This document shows, one piece after another, positions 37,185-44,696 of a stretch of DNA of 62,925 nt (position 1 is its first letter; every line of letters begins with the position of its first letter). This DNA is from DTU089 sp964421815 (GTDB lineage Bacteria; Bacillota; Clostridia; Oscillospirales; Acutalibacteraceae). The position numbers and the translations under genes are program-made. The stretch is from positions 1-62,925 of the forward strand of contig CAYQYT010000013.1 in the NCBI GenBank assembly GCA_964421815.1, given 5' to 3'. Under the pieces are notes generated by a model that was not told the origin of the DNA, did no database searches, and worked only from the letters and a program-made list of their open reading frames with translations.

Positions 37185-37589
37185 TTATTTTTTGGGATTA
37201 ACAATGTCGCGCCAGTCAAGGTCGCCGTTTTCAAGACTGTGAATGAGAGCCTCGGCAGTTGCAATATTTGTTGCAACGGGGATGTTATGAACATCACAAA
37301 GTCTTAAAAGGTTAGCTTCGTTGGGCTCACCCGGCTTCGGGTTAAGCGGATCACGGAACAAAAGCAAAAGGTCGATTTCATCGCAAGCGATTCTTGAACC
37401 GATTTGCTGAGCACCGCCCTGGGAGCCGCTGAGATATTTTTCTATGTCAAGTCCTGTTGCTTCTGCAACAAGTTTTCCGGTTGTACCGGTGGCACAAATG
37501 CTATGCTTGCTTAATATGCCGCAGTAAGCTATACAAAACTGTGTCATAAGTTCTTTTTTGGAGTCGTGTGCTATCAAAGCAATATTCAT
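37185..37589 (-). CDS. mgsA: Methylglyoxal synthase
   Basis: Converts dihydroxyacetone phosphate to methylglyoxal and phosphate, a bypass that relieves sugar-phosphate overload. The 134 residues match the family. ALIAHDSKK at the N-terminus, ICATGTTGKLV (phosphate-binding), GSQGGAQQIGSRI and LLFRDPLNP (catalytic Asp) are all in place, with HNIPVATNIATAEAL near the end. The gene stands alone between its own promoter (37631-37659) and terminator. It fits a cell taking in mixed sugars, as suggested by the uronate and mannosidase genes. Confidence 0.96.
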   Translation of the reverse strand: MNIALIAHDSKKELMTQFCIAYCGILSKHSICATGTTGKLVAEATGLDIEKYLSGSQGGAQQIGSRIACDEIDLLLLFRDPLNPKPGEPNEANLLRLCDVHNIPVATNIATAEALIHSLENGDLDWRDIVNPKK

Positions 37590-37630
37590 TTAACCTCACT
37601 CCTTTTAGTATGATACCTTAATTCTCCAAT

Positions 37631-37659
37631 ATTTTAACAGAAAAATACAATTATTTCAA
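37631..37659 (-). promoter_or_regulatory. Promoter of mgsA
   Basis: On the minus strand TTGAAA (complement of 37654-37659), 17-base spacer, TAAAAT (complement of 37631-37636). Confidence 0.55.
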
Positions 37660-37691
37660 CTGTTTAAAAAACATTTTATATAAAAGATTTC

Positions 37692-39281
37692 TTACGAATT
37701 GAGTTTTGCAAAATTCTCCTTATTGGACTTATAGAGATTCTTGTAAACCTCATAGTATTTGTCATAAACCTTTTTATTTTCCTCATTCGGTTCAAAGCTT
37801 TTGCTTACGGGAATAAGGGCTTTTGCATCCTCAATGGATTTGCATTGACCCATACCTACGGCAATAAGTACAGCCGCACCCATTGCGCCAACATTCTGGG
37901 GTGTATCCACGGTTTCAACAACCTTGCCCAAGCAATCCGCAAGAATCTGGCAGGTAAGGTCGGAAAGAGCTCCGCCGCCTACAAAACGAACTTTTTCAGA
38001 GGATTTAACTTTCTTTTCCTCTGTTTCAAGGAACCAGCGAAGATGATAGCAAACACCCTCAAGGACGGCTCTGATCATTTCGCTTTTTCCTGTTTCAAGG
38101 CTTATGTTAAAGAACATACCGCGGGCATTGGGATCTTCAAATGGACAACGGTTACCGTGGAGCCAGGGAGTGAAAATCACTCCGCCGGAACCTGCGGGAA
38201 CATCTTTAACCGCATTGGTCATATAATCGTAAAGGCTTGTATATTTACCCTCATAACCGTCAGTAATATGTTTCTTTTCAAGATAAATTCCGATTTCATC
38301 AAGGGCAAGGTGATCCTTAACCCATTCAAGGCATTTGCCCGCTGTTTCAAGTTCACCGAAGTAGTTGTATCTTCCTTCCTCCGCACCGACAACTGCAGCA
38401 ATCATTGCGGAAGCATCTACTATGCTCTTATCAACAACCGTTGAAACCCAACCGGAAGTACCGCTGTAAATATGGGTGTCACCGAGAGCCACGGAGCCGG
38501 CGCCCACACCGATAAGGGAAGCGTCTCCGCCGCCGCCGAACACCGCTGTACCGGGCTCAAGCCCCAATTCTTTTGCAGGCTGTTCAAGAAGTTCTCCCAC
38601 TTTTTCAGCAGATTTTTTGATTTCGGGAAGGTGGTCAAAATTAACTCCCAACATTTTGCACATTGATTTGCTGAATTCGTGTTTTTTAATATCGTAAAGA
38701 AGCGTTGCAAAGGCGGAATCGTGTGTCATACAAAACTCGCCGGTCATCCTTGTAATAAAATACTCCTTAACATCAAGCCATTTATGTACTTTCTTGAAGT
38801 TTTCGGGTTCATTCTTTTCAACCCATTTATATTTCCATACAGGGTCCTTAACAGAGGCGGCAACCGCACCGGTGATCATAAGGGATTTGAGAAGCTTAGG
38901 AATAAAAGCTCCCGCTACCTGAGGACCGTAGGCAATACCCTCTTTAAGTTCCTTTCTTGCTCTTTGGTCCATATAGCTCATTGCACGGCGAACAGGTTTA
39001 CCGTCCTTATCCACAAGAACAATGCCCTGCATCTGGGAGCAGAAAGAAATACCGCAAATGTCCTTTGTATCAACATCGCATTTCCCGAGAACTTTTTTAG
39101 TGGTTGAGCACATTGCGTCCCACCATTCCTGCGGATCCTGTTCGGCACCGCCGTCAGGGAAAACATACAAATTATATCCTTCCGACGCGGCAGATATCAG
39201 TTTAATGGTATCGCCCAATTCAAATATACAGGTTTTTACACCCGTTGTTCCTATATCGTACGTAATAGCATATTTTCCCAT
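37692..39281 (-). CDS. FGGY-family carbohydrate kinase (xylulokinase-like)
   Basis: A 529-residue sugar kinase of the FGGY family. The N-terminal phosphate-1 motif is YDIGTTGVKTCIFE. GISFCSQMQGIVLVD and SYMDQRA carry the substrate-site residues, with a second glycine-rich segment FGGGGDASLIGVGAG (about 247-261). The FGGY signature region reads RFVGGGALSDLTCQILADCL near the C-terminus, matching the xylulokinase/gluconokinase branch. No isomerase or transporter gene is adjacent, so the sugar is not fixed; D-xylulose or a related ketose is most likely. A clear promoter lies upstream at 39323-39351. Confidence 0.85.
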   Translation of the reverse strand: MGKYAITYDIGTTGVKTCIFELGDTIKLISAASEGYNLYVFPDGGAEQDPQEWWDAMCSTTKKVLGKCDVDTKDICGISFCSQMQGIVLVDKDGKPVRRAMSYMDQRARKELKEGIAYGPQVAGAFIPKLLKSLMITGAVAASVKDPVWKYKWVEKNEPENFKKVHKWLDVKEYFITRMTGEFCMTHDSAFATLLYDIKKHEFSKSMCKMLGVNFDHLPEIKKSAEKVGELLEQPAKELGLEPGTAVFGGGGDASLIGVGAGSVALGDTHIYSGTSGWVSTVVDKSIVDASAMIAAVVGAEEGRYNYFGELETAGKCLEWVKDHLALDEIGIYLEKKHITDGYEGKYTSLYDYMTNAVKDVPAGSGGVIFTPWLHGNRCPFEDPNARGMFFNISLETGKSEMIRAVLEGVCYHLRWFLETEEKKVKSSEKVRFVGGGALSDLTCQILADCLGKVVETVDTPQNVGAMGAAVLIAVGMGQCKSIEDAKALIPVSKSFEPNEENKKVYDKYYEVYKNLYKSNKENFAKLNS

Positions 39282-39322
39282 TTTTTTACCCCCACAAATT
39301 TAATACAAAATGCGTTAGTGTA

Positions 39323-39351
39323 ATTATGCACTTTTTTTTGTAAATAATCAA
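39323..39351 (-). promoter_or_regulatory. Promoter of the FGGY kinase
   Basis: On the minus strand TTGATT (complement of 39346-39351), 17-base spacer, CATAAT (complement of 39323-39328). Confidence 0.55.
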
Positions 39352-39442
39352 CATTATTTGCCCCAAAAAATTGCACAAAAATTACACTCCACACTTGTTT
39401 TTTTCAACGAAGAAAAAATTTTAAAAAAAATTTGAAAAATGC

Positions 39443-39470
39443 TTGACTTTTTAAAAATATCTGTTATAAT
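39443..39470 (+). promoter_or_regulatory. Promoter of the 5S rRNA gene
   Basis: TTGACT (39443-39448), 16-base spacer, TATAAT (39465-39470), 36 bases before the 5S gene. Confidence 0.8.
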
Positions 39471-39506
39471 TGTCAATGTTGTTTGGAGGACGAACAGTTC
39501 TTCACA

Positions 39507-39622
39507 GTCGGTGTTGATGGCGTTGAGGGTCCACCCGTTCCCATCCCGAACACGGTAGTTAAGCTCAACAGCGCCGAAGATACTTAGTGGGAAGCCGCTT
39601 GGGAAAATAGGGCGATGCCGAC
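39507..39622 (+). rRNA. rrf: 5S ribosomal RNA, solitary gene
   Basis: About 116 bases with the 5S signature: TGATGGCGTTGAGGG, CCACCCGTTCCCATCCCGAA, CACGGTAGTTAAGCTC and the loop E/helix IV part ACTTAGTGGGAAGCC. GTCGG (39507-39511) closes with CCGAC (39618-39622). No 16S or 23S gene is present on either side; it has its own promoter and a terminator at 39629-39663. Confidence 0.95.
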
Positions 39623-39628
39623 ACTAAC

Positions 39629-39663
39629 AAAAGCAATCACTCAACAGGGTGGTTGCTTTTTTA
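39629..39663 (+). terminator. Terminator of 5S rRNA
   Basis: AAAGCAATCAC pairs with GTGGTTGCTTT around a short loop, followed by a T-run. Confidence 0.8.
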
Positions 39664-39755
39664 TTTTGTTGTTGGGAGTTCACCCTGAATATTAGTGATT
39701 CACTACACATATAATTCCACTTACAATGCAAAATACGGGCTTATACAAAAAACTC

Positions 39756-39784
39756 TTGACAACTCAGAACCAAATATGTATAAT
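39756..39784 (+). promoter_or_regulatory. Promoter of tRNA-Thr
   Basis: TTGACA (39756-39761), 17-base spacer, TATAAT (39779-39784): a consensus promoter. Confidence 0.85.
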
Positions 39785-39809
39785 GATTTTTGCTTGATTT
39801 AATAAACGC

Positions 39810-39885
39810 GCTGATATAGCTCAGGTGGTAGAGTGCATCCTTGGTAAGGATGAGGTCACCGGTTCAAATCCGGTTATCAGCTCCA
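39810..39885 (+). tRNA. tRNA-Thr (anticodon GGT)
   Basis: Acceptor GCTGATA (39810-39816) pairs with TATCAGC (39875-39881). The anticodon arm is ATCC-TTGGTAA-GGAT with anticodon GGT. The T-arm is present (CCGG TTCAAAT CCGG), and CCA is encoded at 39883-39885. Confidence 0.95.
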
Positions 39886-39923
39886 AACGAAAATCCGTTC
39901 TCGTAAGAGGGCGGATTTTCGTT
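39886..39923 (+). terminator. Terminator of tRNA-Thr
   Basis: AACGAAAATCCG (39886-39897) pairs with CGGATTTTCGTT (39912-39923), then TTATTATT. Confidence 0.85.
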
Positions 39924-40031
39924 TTATTATTCATTTTTCATTATTCATCATTCATTCTTCATTAAACAAAACGGATTTTCAAATGAATAATGAATATTGA
40001 AGTCGCTATCGCTAATGAATAATGAATAATC
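39924..40031. repeat. ATTATTCATT palindromic repeat, copy 1
   Basis: The left half consists of repeated ATTATTCAT/ATTCATCATTCATT; the right half is its inverse (AATGAATAATGAATA, CGCTATCGCTAATGAATAAT). The two halves could fold into one long hairpin. A second copy is at 62695-62800. Both directly follow a tRNA terminator. Confidence 0.7.
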
Positions 40032-40120
40032 TCTCTTTATCCCGCACCCGATTGTAATTTTATATCAGGTATGATATAATTATTTCGAAAAATAAGAATT
40101 TTGATAGGGGAAATGATATT

Positions 40121-40312
40121 TTGAATCGAAAGAAAGAAGCATGTCATTGCAAAAATGTCACATATGGCATGATTGAGGACGCCGTTCGGAACGGAGCGGA
40201 CACCTTACAACAGGTTATGGAGGTAACCGGCGCCGGCAAAGGCTGCGGCAAATGTAAAGAGTTTCTCGAATATCTTATCAGAGACATTAAGGAAGAGCAG
40301 AGAAATTTATAG
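40121..40312 (+). CDS. BFD-like [2Fe-2S]-binding domain protein
   Basis: A 63-residue protein resembling a stand-alone bacterioferritin-associated-ferredoxin (BFD) domain. CHCKNVTYGMIEDAV (CxC at residues 8-10) and GKGCGKCKEFLEYLI (CxxC at about 42-45) supply the four cluster ligands, with a helix between. Such domains occur alone as small redox proteins or as the C-terminal part of NAD(P)H-dependent reductases. The start is a TTG at 40121 after AGGGG (10 bases); no better ATG is in frame. It precedes a degraded-looking stretch and a monooxygenase-like gene. Function: probable electron carrier; partner unknown. Confidence 0.75.
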   Translation: MNRKKEACHCKNVTYGMIEDAVRNGADTLQQVMEVTGAGKGCGKCKEFLEYLIRDIKEEQRNL

Positions 40313-40579
40313 ATCAGTAATTGTCGGCGGAGAAAGCGGCCGTCAGAATGGACATACCGTTTGATTTCATTTCATCGTGTCTGAATCAATAATCTGTACG
40401 GATGCGCAGAAATTCCTGCTCCGGAAAGAGCCGCAGTACCGTACGAAAATCTGCCGGATATTTCGGCGGCGGTGAAAGATGAGAGATAGGGCAAGAAAGA
40501 ATACCGATTGGAAATTTGAAGAAGCGGAATTAATTGGGCTGGTTAATTCGTACTTTTCTATTTATGGAGGTAAAATGCA
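40313..40579 (+). other. Stretch with a short ORF and a possible gene remnant
   Basis: The composition shifts towards GC (GGCGGAGAAAGCGGCCGTC, TCGGCGGCGGTGAAAG). One frame reads PERAAVPYENLPDISAAVKDER then stop at about 40480, looking like the end of a protein without a body. A 34-codon ORF at 40479-40583 (starting MRDRARKNTDWKFEE) overlaps the next gene by ATGA. Neither is recognised; decayed coding DNA is the simplest reading. Confidence 0.3.
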
Positions 40580-40909
40580 ATGAGCATAACGGTAAATATA
40601 TATTATAAGGGTGAAAATGGCTCTGCTAGGAATTTTGCCAAAGAAATGATCGAAAGCGGCACTGTGGATGCAATCAGAAATGAGTGCGGCAATATCAGAT
40701 ACGATTATTTCTTCCCGATAGATGATGACGAAACAGTTTTACTGATAGATAGTTGGGAGAATCAAGAGGCAATAGACATTCATCATAAGACACCAATGAT
40801 GGATAGAATAATGGAGCTGAGAGAAAAATATAATCTTCATATGATGGTTGAGAGATATATATCTGATGATGAAATTCCACAATCAGACCGGAAGTATATT
40901 AAAGAGTGA
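40580..40909 (+). CDS. Putative quinol monooxygenase (ABM domain)
   Basis: A 109-residue protein of the antibiotic-biosynthesis-monooxygenase (ABM/YgiN-like) dimeric alpha-beta barrel family. YDYFFPIDDDETVLLIDSWE followed by AIDIHHKTPMMDRIMEL is the typical strand-helix pattern with the conserved W/E-x-x-H segment. Members oxidise quinols or protect against reactive compounds; many are uncharacterised. TATGGAGG precedes the ATG at a normal distance. It is terminated at 40996-41028. Adjacent to the BFD protein, it could form a small redox pair, but this is only positional. Confidence 0.75.
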   Translation: MSITVNIYYKGENGSARNFAKEMIESGTVDAIRNECGNIRYDYFFPIDDDETVLLIDSWENQEAIDIHHKTPMMDRIMELREKYNLHMMVERYISDDEIPQSDRKYIKE

Positions 40910-40995
40910 TATTGATTTTTTCGCTTGACGAACTAATTAACTTTCGGTTTGTCGACTAATGAATGGTTCTAAAATGAGACATACAGCCAGTCTAT

Positions 40996-41028
40996 AACCT
41001 CAACACGCAATTTGCGTAGTTGAGGTTT
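40996..41028 (+). terminator. Terminator after the ABM gene
   Basis: AACCTCAAC (from 40996) pairs with GTTGAGGTT (41019-41027), inner CGCA/TGCG, followed by TTACTTTTTG. Confidence 0.8.
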
Positions 41029-41124
41029 TACTTTTTGTCAACAATGGATTTTATCTGTACAATCTGCACATCTAATTACCGTTATTTTTGTACATCTGAA
41101 TACAGTTAAATCACTGTAAATTCA

Positions 41125-41153
41125 TTTACAAATCAGATATAATTTGGTATAAT
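41125..41153 (+). promoter_or_regulatory. Promoter of the secreted hydrolase
   Basis: TTTACA (41125-41130), 17-base spacer, TATAAT (41148-41153), 41 bases before the ATG. Confidence 0.65.
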
Positions 41154-41193
41154 TTAGTATGTATATTTATCATCTTTCTTAGGAGGAAGATTT

Positions 41194-43023
41194 ATGAAAA
41201 CGTCAAAAAGAATTTTGTCGGTTGTTCTCTCATTAGTTATGCTTTGCGGTTGCCTGGGCACAGTTGCATCCGCGGCATCCGTCAGAGATACTGCCTACTG
41301 TCCCACAATCGTAATCCCCGGACTTTTCCAATGCGAAACAAAATACTATGAAGATGGCAAAGTTGCCACTAACGCAATGGGTCAGCCCTACGAAGCACCT
41401 TTCTTTATGGATTCCACCGTTGAAATCGTAGGAAAAGCTTTGTCAGAGGCACTTATCCCCATATCGAAGCTTCTTATTAGACAAGAGGACAAGGACAGCA
41501 AAGCCGCTACGGCTTTTGCAGATGTTCTCGGTGAAGTGCTTATGGAAAAAGTACGTTGCGACGAAAACGGTGACTTCGTTCACGATATCCGCGCAACCAA
41601 GTACAATACAAGTTTCGCAAACCTCCCCGCATACGACCATGAATACATTTTCGACCGTATTCCCTTACAGAACTATGTTGATGTTGCGGGTGCGGAAAAT
41701 CTCTACGTTTTTTCCTATGCATCATTGGGTAATATGTTGGGCACGGCTACGGAACTTTATGACTTTATTCAATTTGTAAAAGAGGATTCCGGTTCCGACA
41801 AGGTTAACCTTGTACCCATCAGCCAGGGCGGATCCATTGCAAATGCTCTTATGCAGCTTTACAAGGACAACGGCACACGCTCCATCGCAGATGACGTTAA
41901 CAGAATTGTCTATGTTGTTCCCGCTCTCGACGGTTCAACTCTTATCGGCGAAATTTATCAGTATGGTTTCCTTGATGACAGTTACGAGCTTTACAATACA
42001 ATGTTCCCCTCCCTTATGGGTGAGGAAGAAATGATGAGTTATCTTGTAAATGTCATCATCCGTATTATGCCCAATGCGGATTTAAACAACATTCTTGATA
42101 TGGCGGTTGATACTCTCATTAAAGACTATATGAGATACTCGACACTCCTTTGGGGACTTTGCCCCTCCGGTAATTACCCCGCCTGCCGTGATAAATACCT
42201 TCTTGACGAAGGACTTGAAAACATTCTTTCCCAAGCGGATTGGTACTACGGCGCACAGTTGAATTCCGACAGCAACATTCTCGACGCAGTTGCCGACGGT
42301 GTTGAAGTATTTGATATTGTTGACTACAACGAACCCCTTTATCAGCTTGTTGATTCCTGGGATGACGTAAATGCCGACGGTATTATTCAGCTTGACTCCA
42401 CCTCCATGGGTGCTTTCAGCTACGGAGTTGACATTCCCCTCCCCGCCGACTATGTTCCCACTCACTCAAACTGTACCGATCCTGCAAACCACAACCACGC
42501 GGATCCCAACGGTATTGTTGATGCCTGTACAGGTCTTCTCCCCGAAACAACATTCTATTTCTACAATCAGAACCACGAGCAAACCGCTTCAAACGATGTT
42601 ATTATGAAACTTGTTACAGAGCTTCTTACAGACAGCAACTTCACAAGCGTTTTCTCATACCCCGACAGATTCCCCCAATTCAATGTGGGAAGAAACTCAA
42701 AGTCATTTATGAGGGACCTTGAGGAAATGAAGAATTATGATACAAGCAATCTTACCGCGGAAGAAACAGCAATGCTCCAAAATGCAATTGCAGAGGCGGA
42801 CGCCGCATTAACCCAGACAAATGTAAACATTGACGAATTTGAAGAAGCAAAAGCCAACTTCTATGAGGTTCGCGACCAAATTCTCAACAGAGACAACACC
42901 GAGACCGAAAACAAGGACAACGGAGCCTTTATGGATTTCGGCGATGCACTTAAACAGATTATGCAGGCATTAAGTGATATTCTCTACCTTTTCTTTAACG
43001 ATGCCGGATTCAGTGAAATGTAA
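41194..43023 (+). CDS. Secreted alpha/beta hydrolase (lipase/esterase-like)
   Basis: A 609-residue exported protein. The signal peptide MKTSKRILSVVLSLVMLCGC could be read as a lipoprotein-type box (LCGC) or as cleavage at ASAAS. TIVIPGLFQCE (about 38-48) resembles the oxyanion strand of lipases, and VNLVPISQGGSIANALM (about 202-218) is a G-x-S-x-G-like elbow (P-I-S-Q-G-G), with the Ser as probable nucleophile. HSNCTDPANHNHADPNG is a His/Asp-rich loop that may bind metal. The C-terminal 110 residues are a helical, Glu/Ala-rich segment (FIVAR-like spacing), ending with the amphipathic hydrophobic ALKQIMQALSDILYLFFN. Substrate unknown; acyl-ester hydrolysis outside the cell is inferred from the fold. 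Confidence 0.7.
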   Translation: MKTSKRILSVVLSLVMLCGCLGTVASAASVRDTAYCPTIVIPGLFQCETKYYEDGKVATNAMGQPYEAPFFMDSTVEIVGKALSEALIPISKLLIRQEDKDSKAATAFADVLGEVLMEKVRCDENGDFVHDIRATKYNTSFANLPAYDHEYIFDRIPLQNYVDVAGAENLYVFSYASLGNMLGTATELYDFIQFVKEDSGSDKVNLVPISQGGSIANALMQLYKDNGTRSIADDVNRIVYVVPALDGSTLIGEIYQYGFLDDSYELYNTMFPSLMGEEEMMSYLVNVIIRIMPNADLNNILDMAVDTLIKDYMRYSTLLWGLCPSGNYPACRDKYLLDEGLENILSQADWYYGAQLNSDSNILDAVADGVEVFDIVDYNEPLYQLVDSWDDVNADGIIQLDSTSMGAFSYGVDIPLPADYVPTHSNCTDPANHNHADPNGIVDACTGLLPETTFYFYNQNHEQTASNDVIMKLVTELLTDSNFTSVFSYPDRFPQFNVGRNSKSFMRDLEEMKNYDTSNLTAEETAMLQNAIAEADAALTQTNVNIDEFEEAKANFYEVRDQILNRDNTETENKDNGAFMDFGDALKQIMQALSDILYLFFNDAGFSEM

Positions 43024-43041
43024 AATTTGATACCATCAACA

Positions 43042-43076
43042 ACGGGACTGTAAAACGAAAAGTTTCACAGTCCCGT
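43042..43076 (+). terminator. Terminator after the secreted hydrolase
   Basis: ACGGGACTGTAAAAC (43042-43056) pairs with GTTTCACAGTCCCGT (43062-43076), then TTTTC. Member of the recurring GGGACTGTAAAA family. Confidence 0.85.
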
Positions 43077-43241
43077 TTTCAAGGGGTTCGGGAAAATGCG
43101 TAAATTTTTATTACTTCCCAAAAATCCCATAAGGACTTTTGACGGGATAAGAGTGTTAAGATTTGAAGCAAGGGCAGGATAAATTATTACACCGGCTGAT
43201 TTACTACCGGCTGATTTATACATAACACCTCTTTCAAAATA

Positions 43242-43270
43242 TTGACTTTCTTGGTACAGAAGAGTATAAT
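43242..43270 (+). promoter_or_regulatory. Promoter of the GNAT-HAD-GNAT-Nudix-kinase operon
   Basis: TTGACT (43242-43247), 17-base spacer, TATAAT (43265-43270); start expected near 43277, 26 bases before the leader ORF. Confidence 0.85.
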
Positions 43271-43302
43271 TATGTAAAATTACTGAAAGGCAGGTGGACA
43301 AA

Positions 43303-43359
43303 ATGATGATGAATCTTAATCTTATGACTTGGAGAGCCTTTTTGTCCGTTTGCGATTGA
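43303..43359 (+). CDS. Leader peptide (18 aa) of the resistance-like operon
   Basis: A short ORF reading MMMNLNLMTWRAFLSVCD with AGGTGG just upstream, set between a consensus promoter and an intrinsic terminator. Its role is probably in cis: codons 10-13 (TGG AGA GCC TT, 43331-43340) are complementary to the 5' arm of the terminator at 43381-43415. The SD/start region (GCA...GGACAAA, 43290-43302) can pair with the ORF's end (TTTGTCC...TGC, 43341-43353). Ribosome position on this ORF would therefore choose between terminator and antiterminator. Three tandem ATG codons leave the exact start open. It is not a trp attenuator: only one Trp codon is present. Confidence 0.65.
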   Translation: MMMNLNLMTWRAFLSVCD

Positions 43360-43380
43360 TATAGTTTTTATCTTTTTGTA

Positions 43381-43420
43381 AATTAAGGCATCTCCGTTTT
43401 GGAGGTGTCTTAATTTTCTA
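43381..43420 (+). terminator. Attenuator (conditional terminator) before the operon
   Basis: AATTAAGGCATCTCC (43381-43395) pairs with GGAGGTGTCTTAATT (43401-43415) over 15 pairs including two G-U, loop GTTTT, then TTC. The alternative: AAGGCATCTCC (43385-43395) pairs with GGAGAGCCTT (43331-43340) inside the leader ORF, with one bulged A. The two folds exclude each other. Confidence 0.75.
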
Positions 43421-43436
43421 TAGGAGCAACAAATAA

Positions 43437-43934
43437 ATGAATACAACAATCAAAAAAGTAACAATGAGTGAAAAAGATACCCTTGCAAATCTTCTTGAAA
43501 AATACAACTATGAGTTTTCACAATACGACAAAAGACAATTTGATAACAACGGCTTGTTCGGATATAAATATTTAAACAACTATTTTACGGAAGAAAGCAG
43601 ACATGCCTATTTTATTTATGTTGATGATACTCTCGCCGGATTTGCACTGATAAACAAATACAAAGAATGTGAAAGGCCTATTGATTGGTCAATGGCAGAG
43701 TTTTTTGTTTCATACAATTTCAGGCGGCAAGGCGTTGCGACAGAAGCGGTCAGGCAAATTTTCAGTTTTCACAAAGGTTGGTGGCACATAAAGTATCACA
43801 AGAAGAATGTTGCAAGTGTTGTTTTGTGGAACAAAATTGCAAAAATGTATTCCGATGATTTTGAGATGTGTATCGGTGACGAGCCTTTTGATGACGGAAC
43901 AGAAGCAACTGTATTGTATTTAGAAGTTAAATAA
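43437..43934 (+). CDS. GNAT-family N-acetyltransferase
   Basis: A 165-residue acetyl-CoA-dependent acetyltransferase. The acetyl-CoA pyrophosphate loop is FRRQGVATEAVRQIF (R/Q-x-x-G-x-G/A pattern, about 98-112), preceded by the strand AEFFVSYN and followed by VASVVLWNKIAK, where Asn/Trp of motif B lies. The early part (YFIYVDDTLAGFALIN) forms the central strands. It is the first gene after the attenuator, and AGGAGCAAC precedes the ATG. GNATs in such operons may modify antibiotics, small amines or proteins; nothing here fixes the acceptor. Twelve bases separate it from the HAD gene. Confidence 0.85.
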   Translation: MNTTIKKVTMSEKDTLANLLEKYNYEFSQYDKRQFDNNGLFGYKYLNNYFTEESRHAYFIYVDDTLAGFALINKYKECERPIDWSMAEFFVSYNFRRQGVATEAVRQIFSFHKGWWHIKYHKKNVASVVLWNKIAKMYSDDFEMCIGDEPFDDGTEATVLYLEVK

Positions 43935-43946
43935 CAGGAGAGATTT

Positions 43947-44696
43947 ATGAACTACCCCAAAATGATAATATTCGACTACGGTCACACTCTTCTATACGAA
44001 CCTGATTGGAACTCTGACCGAGGAAATGCAGAGCTTTTAAAGTATTCTATAAAAAATCCGAATAATTGCACAGTGAAAGACATCGCGAAAGGCGCAGAAT
44101 TAATCTTCGGTGAGCATGTTACAGAAGTTCGCAAGACCGGGTATGATATCAGCGGTCAAATCGCAAACCGAACGCTTTATGACTATCTGGGCATAGAATT
44201 TTCGTTATCTCCTGTTGAAACGGAAACTGTGTTTTGGGATAACGCATCATCAGGTGCAATTATGCCCGATGCCGACAAGTTGCTCGATTATCTTAATGAA
44301 AATGGTATTAGAACGGCAGTCATCAGTAATCTCTTATGGTCAGGTGAAGCACTTACACAGAGACTTAACAGACTTCTTCCAAACAACAAGTTTGAGTTTG
44401 TTATGACATCAAGTGATTATTTTGTCTGCAAACCAAATCGCATACTGTTTGATATTGCACTTCAAAAAGCAGGACTTTCTGCCGAAGATGTGTGGTATTG
44501 CGGAGATAATCCGCAGAATGATGTTGAGGGTGCAGCACAAGTCGGGATTTTTCCTGTGTGGTATGACAATTCCATAGATAAAGATTACATAGACAGAGCA
44601 AACGAAAAGCAGCCTCAATGCGACCATTTGTATATTCACGAGTGGGATGAAATGATTGCGGTGTTAGAGAACTTAAAAATCAAAGGTGAAGAATGA
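43947..44696 (+). CDS. HAD-superfamily hydrolase
   Basis: A 249-residue haloacid-dehalogenase-type phosphatase. Motif I is IIFDYGHTLLYE (nucleophile Asp9), in which the second Asp of DxD is replaced by Gly (DYGHT), as in several HAD subfamilies; this can change the general acid. Motif II is AVISNLLWSG, motif III lysine lies in CKPNRILFDIAL, and motif IV is VWYCGDNPQNDVEGA. A cap of about 90 residues follows motif I. The stop overlaps the start of the next GNAT gene (ATGA). Substrate unknown; a phosphorylated small molecule made by the operon's kinase-like protein is a speculation. Confidence 0.85.
   Translation: MNYPKMIIFDYGHTLLYEPDWNSDRGNAELLKYSIKNPNNCTVKDIAKGAELIFGEHVTEVRKTGYDISGQIANRTLYDYLGIEFSLSPVETETVFWDNASSGAIMPDADKLLDYLNENGIRTAVISNLLWSGEALTQRLNRLLPNNKFEFVMTSSDYFVCKPNRILFDIALQKAGLSAEDVWYCGDNPQNDVEGAAQVGIFPVWYDNSIDKDYIDRANEKQPQCDHLYIHEWDEMIAVLENLKIKGEE

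Noticed and set aside
43065..43301. Minus-strand open frame of 78 codons before the leader ORF
   Set aside because: It crosses a terminator and the operon promoter; no RBS or similarity. The region is better explained as promoter and leader.
43303..43359. Amino-acid biosynthesis (trp) attenuator
   Set aside because: Only one Trp codon and no biosynthesis genes follow.
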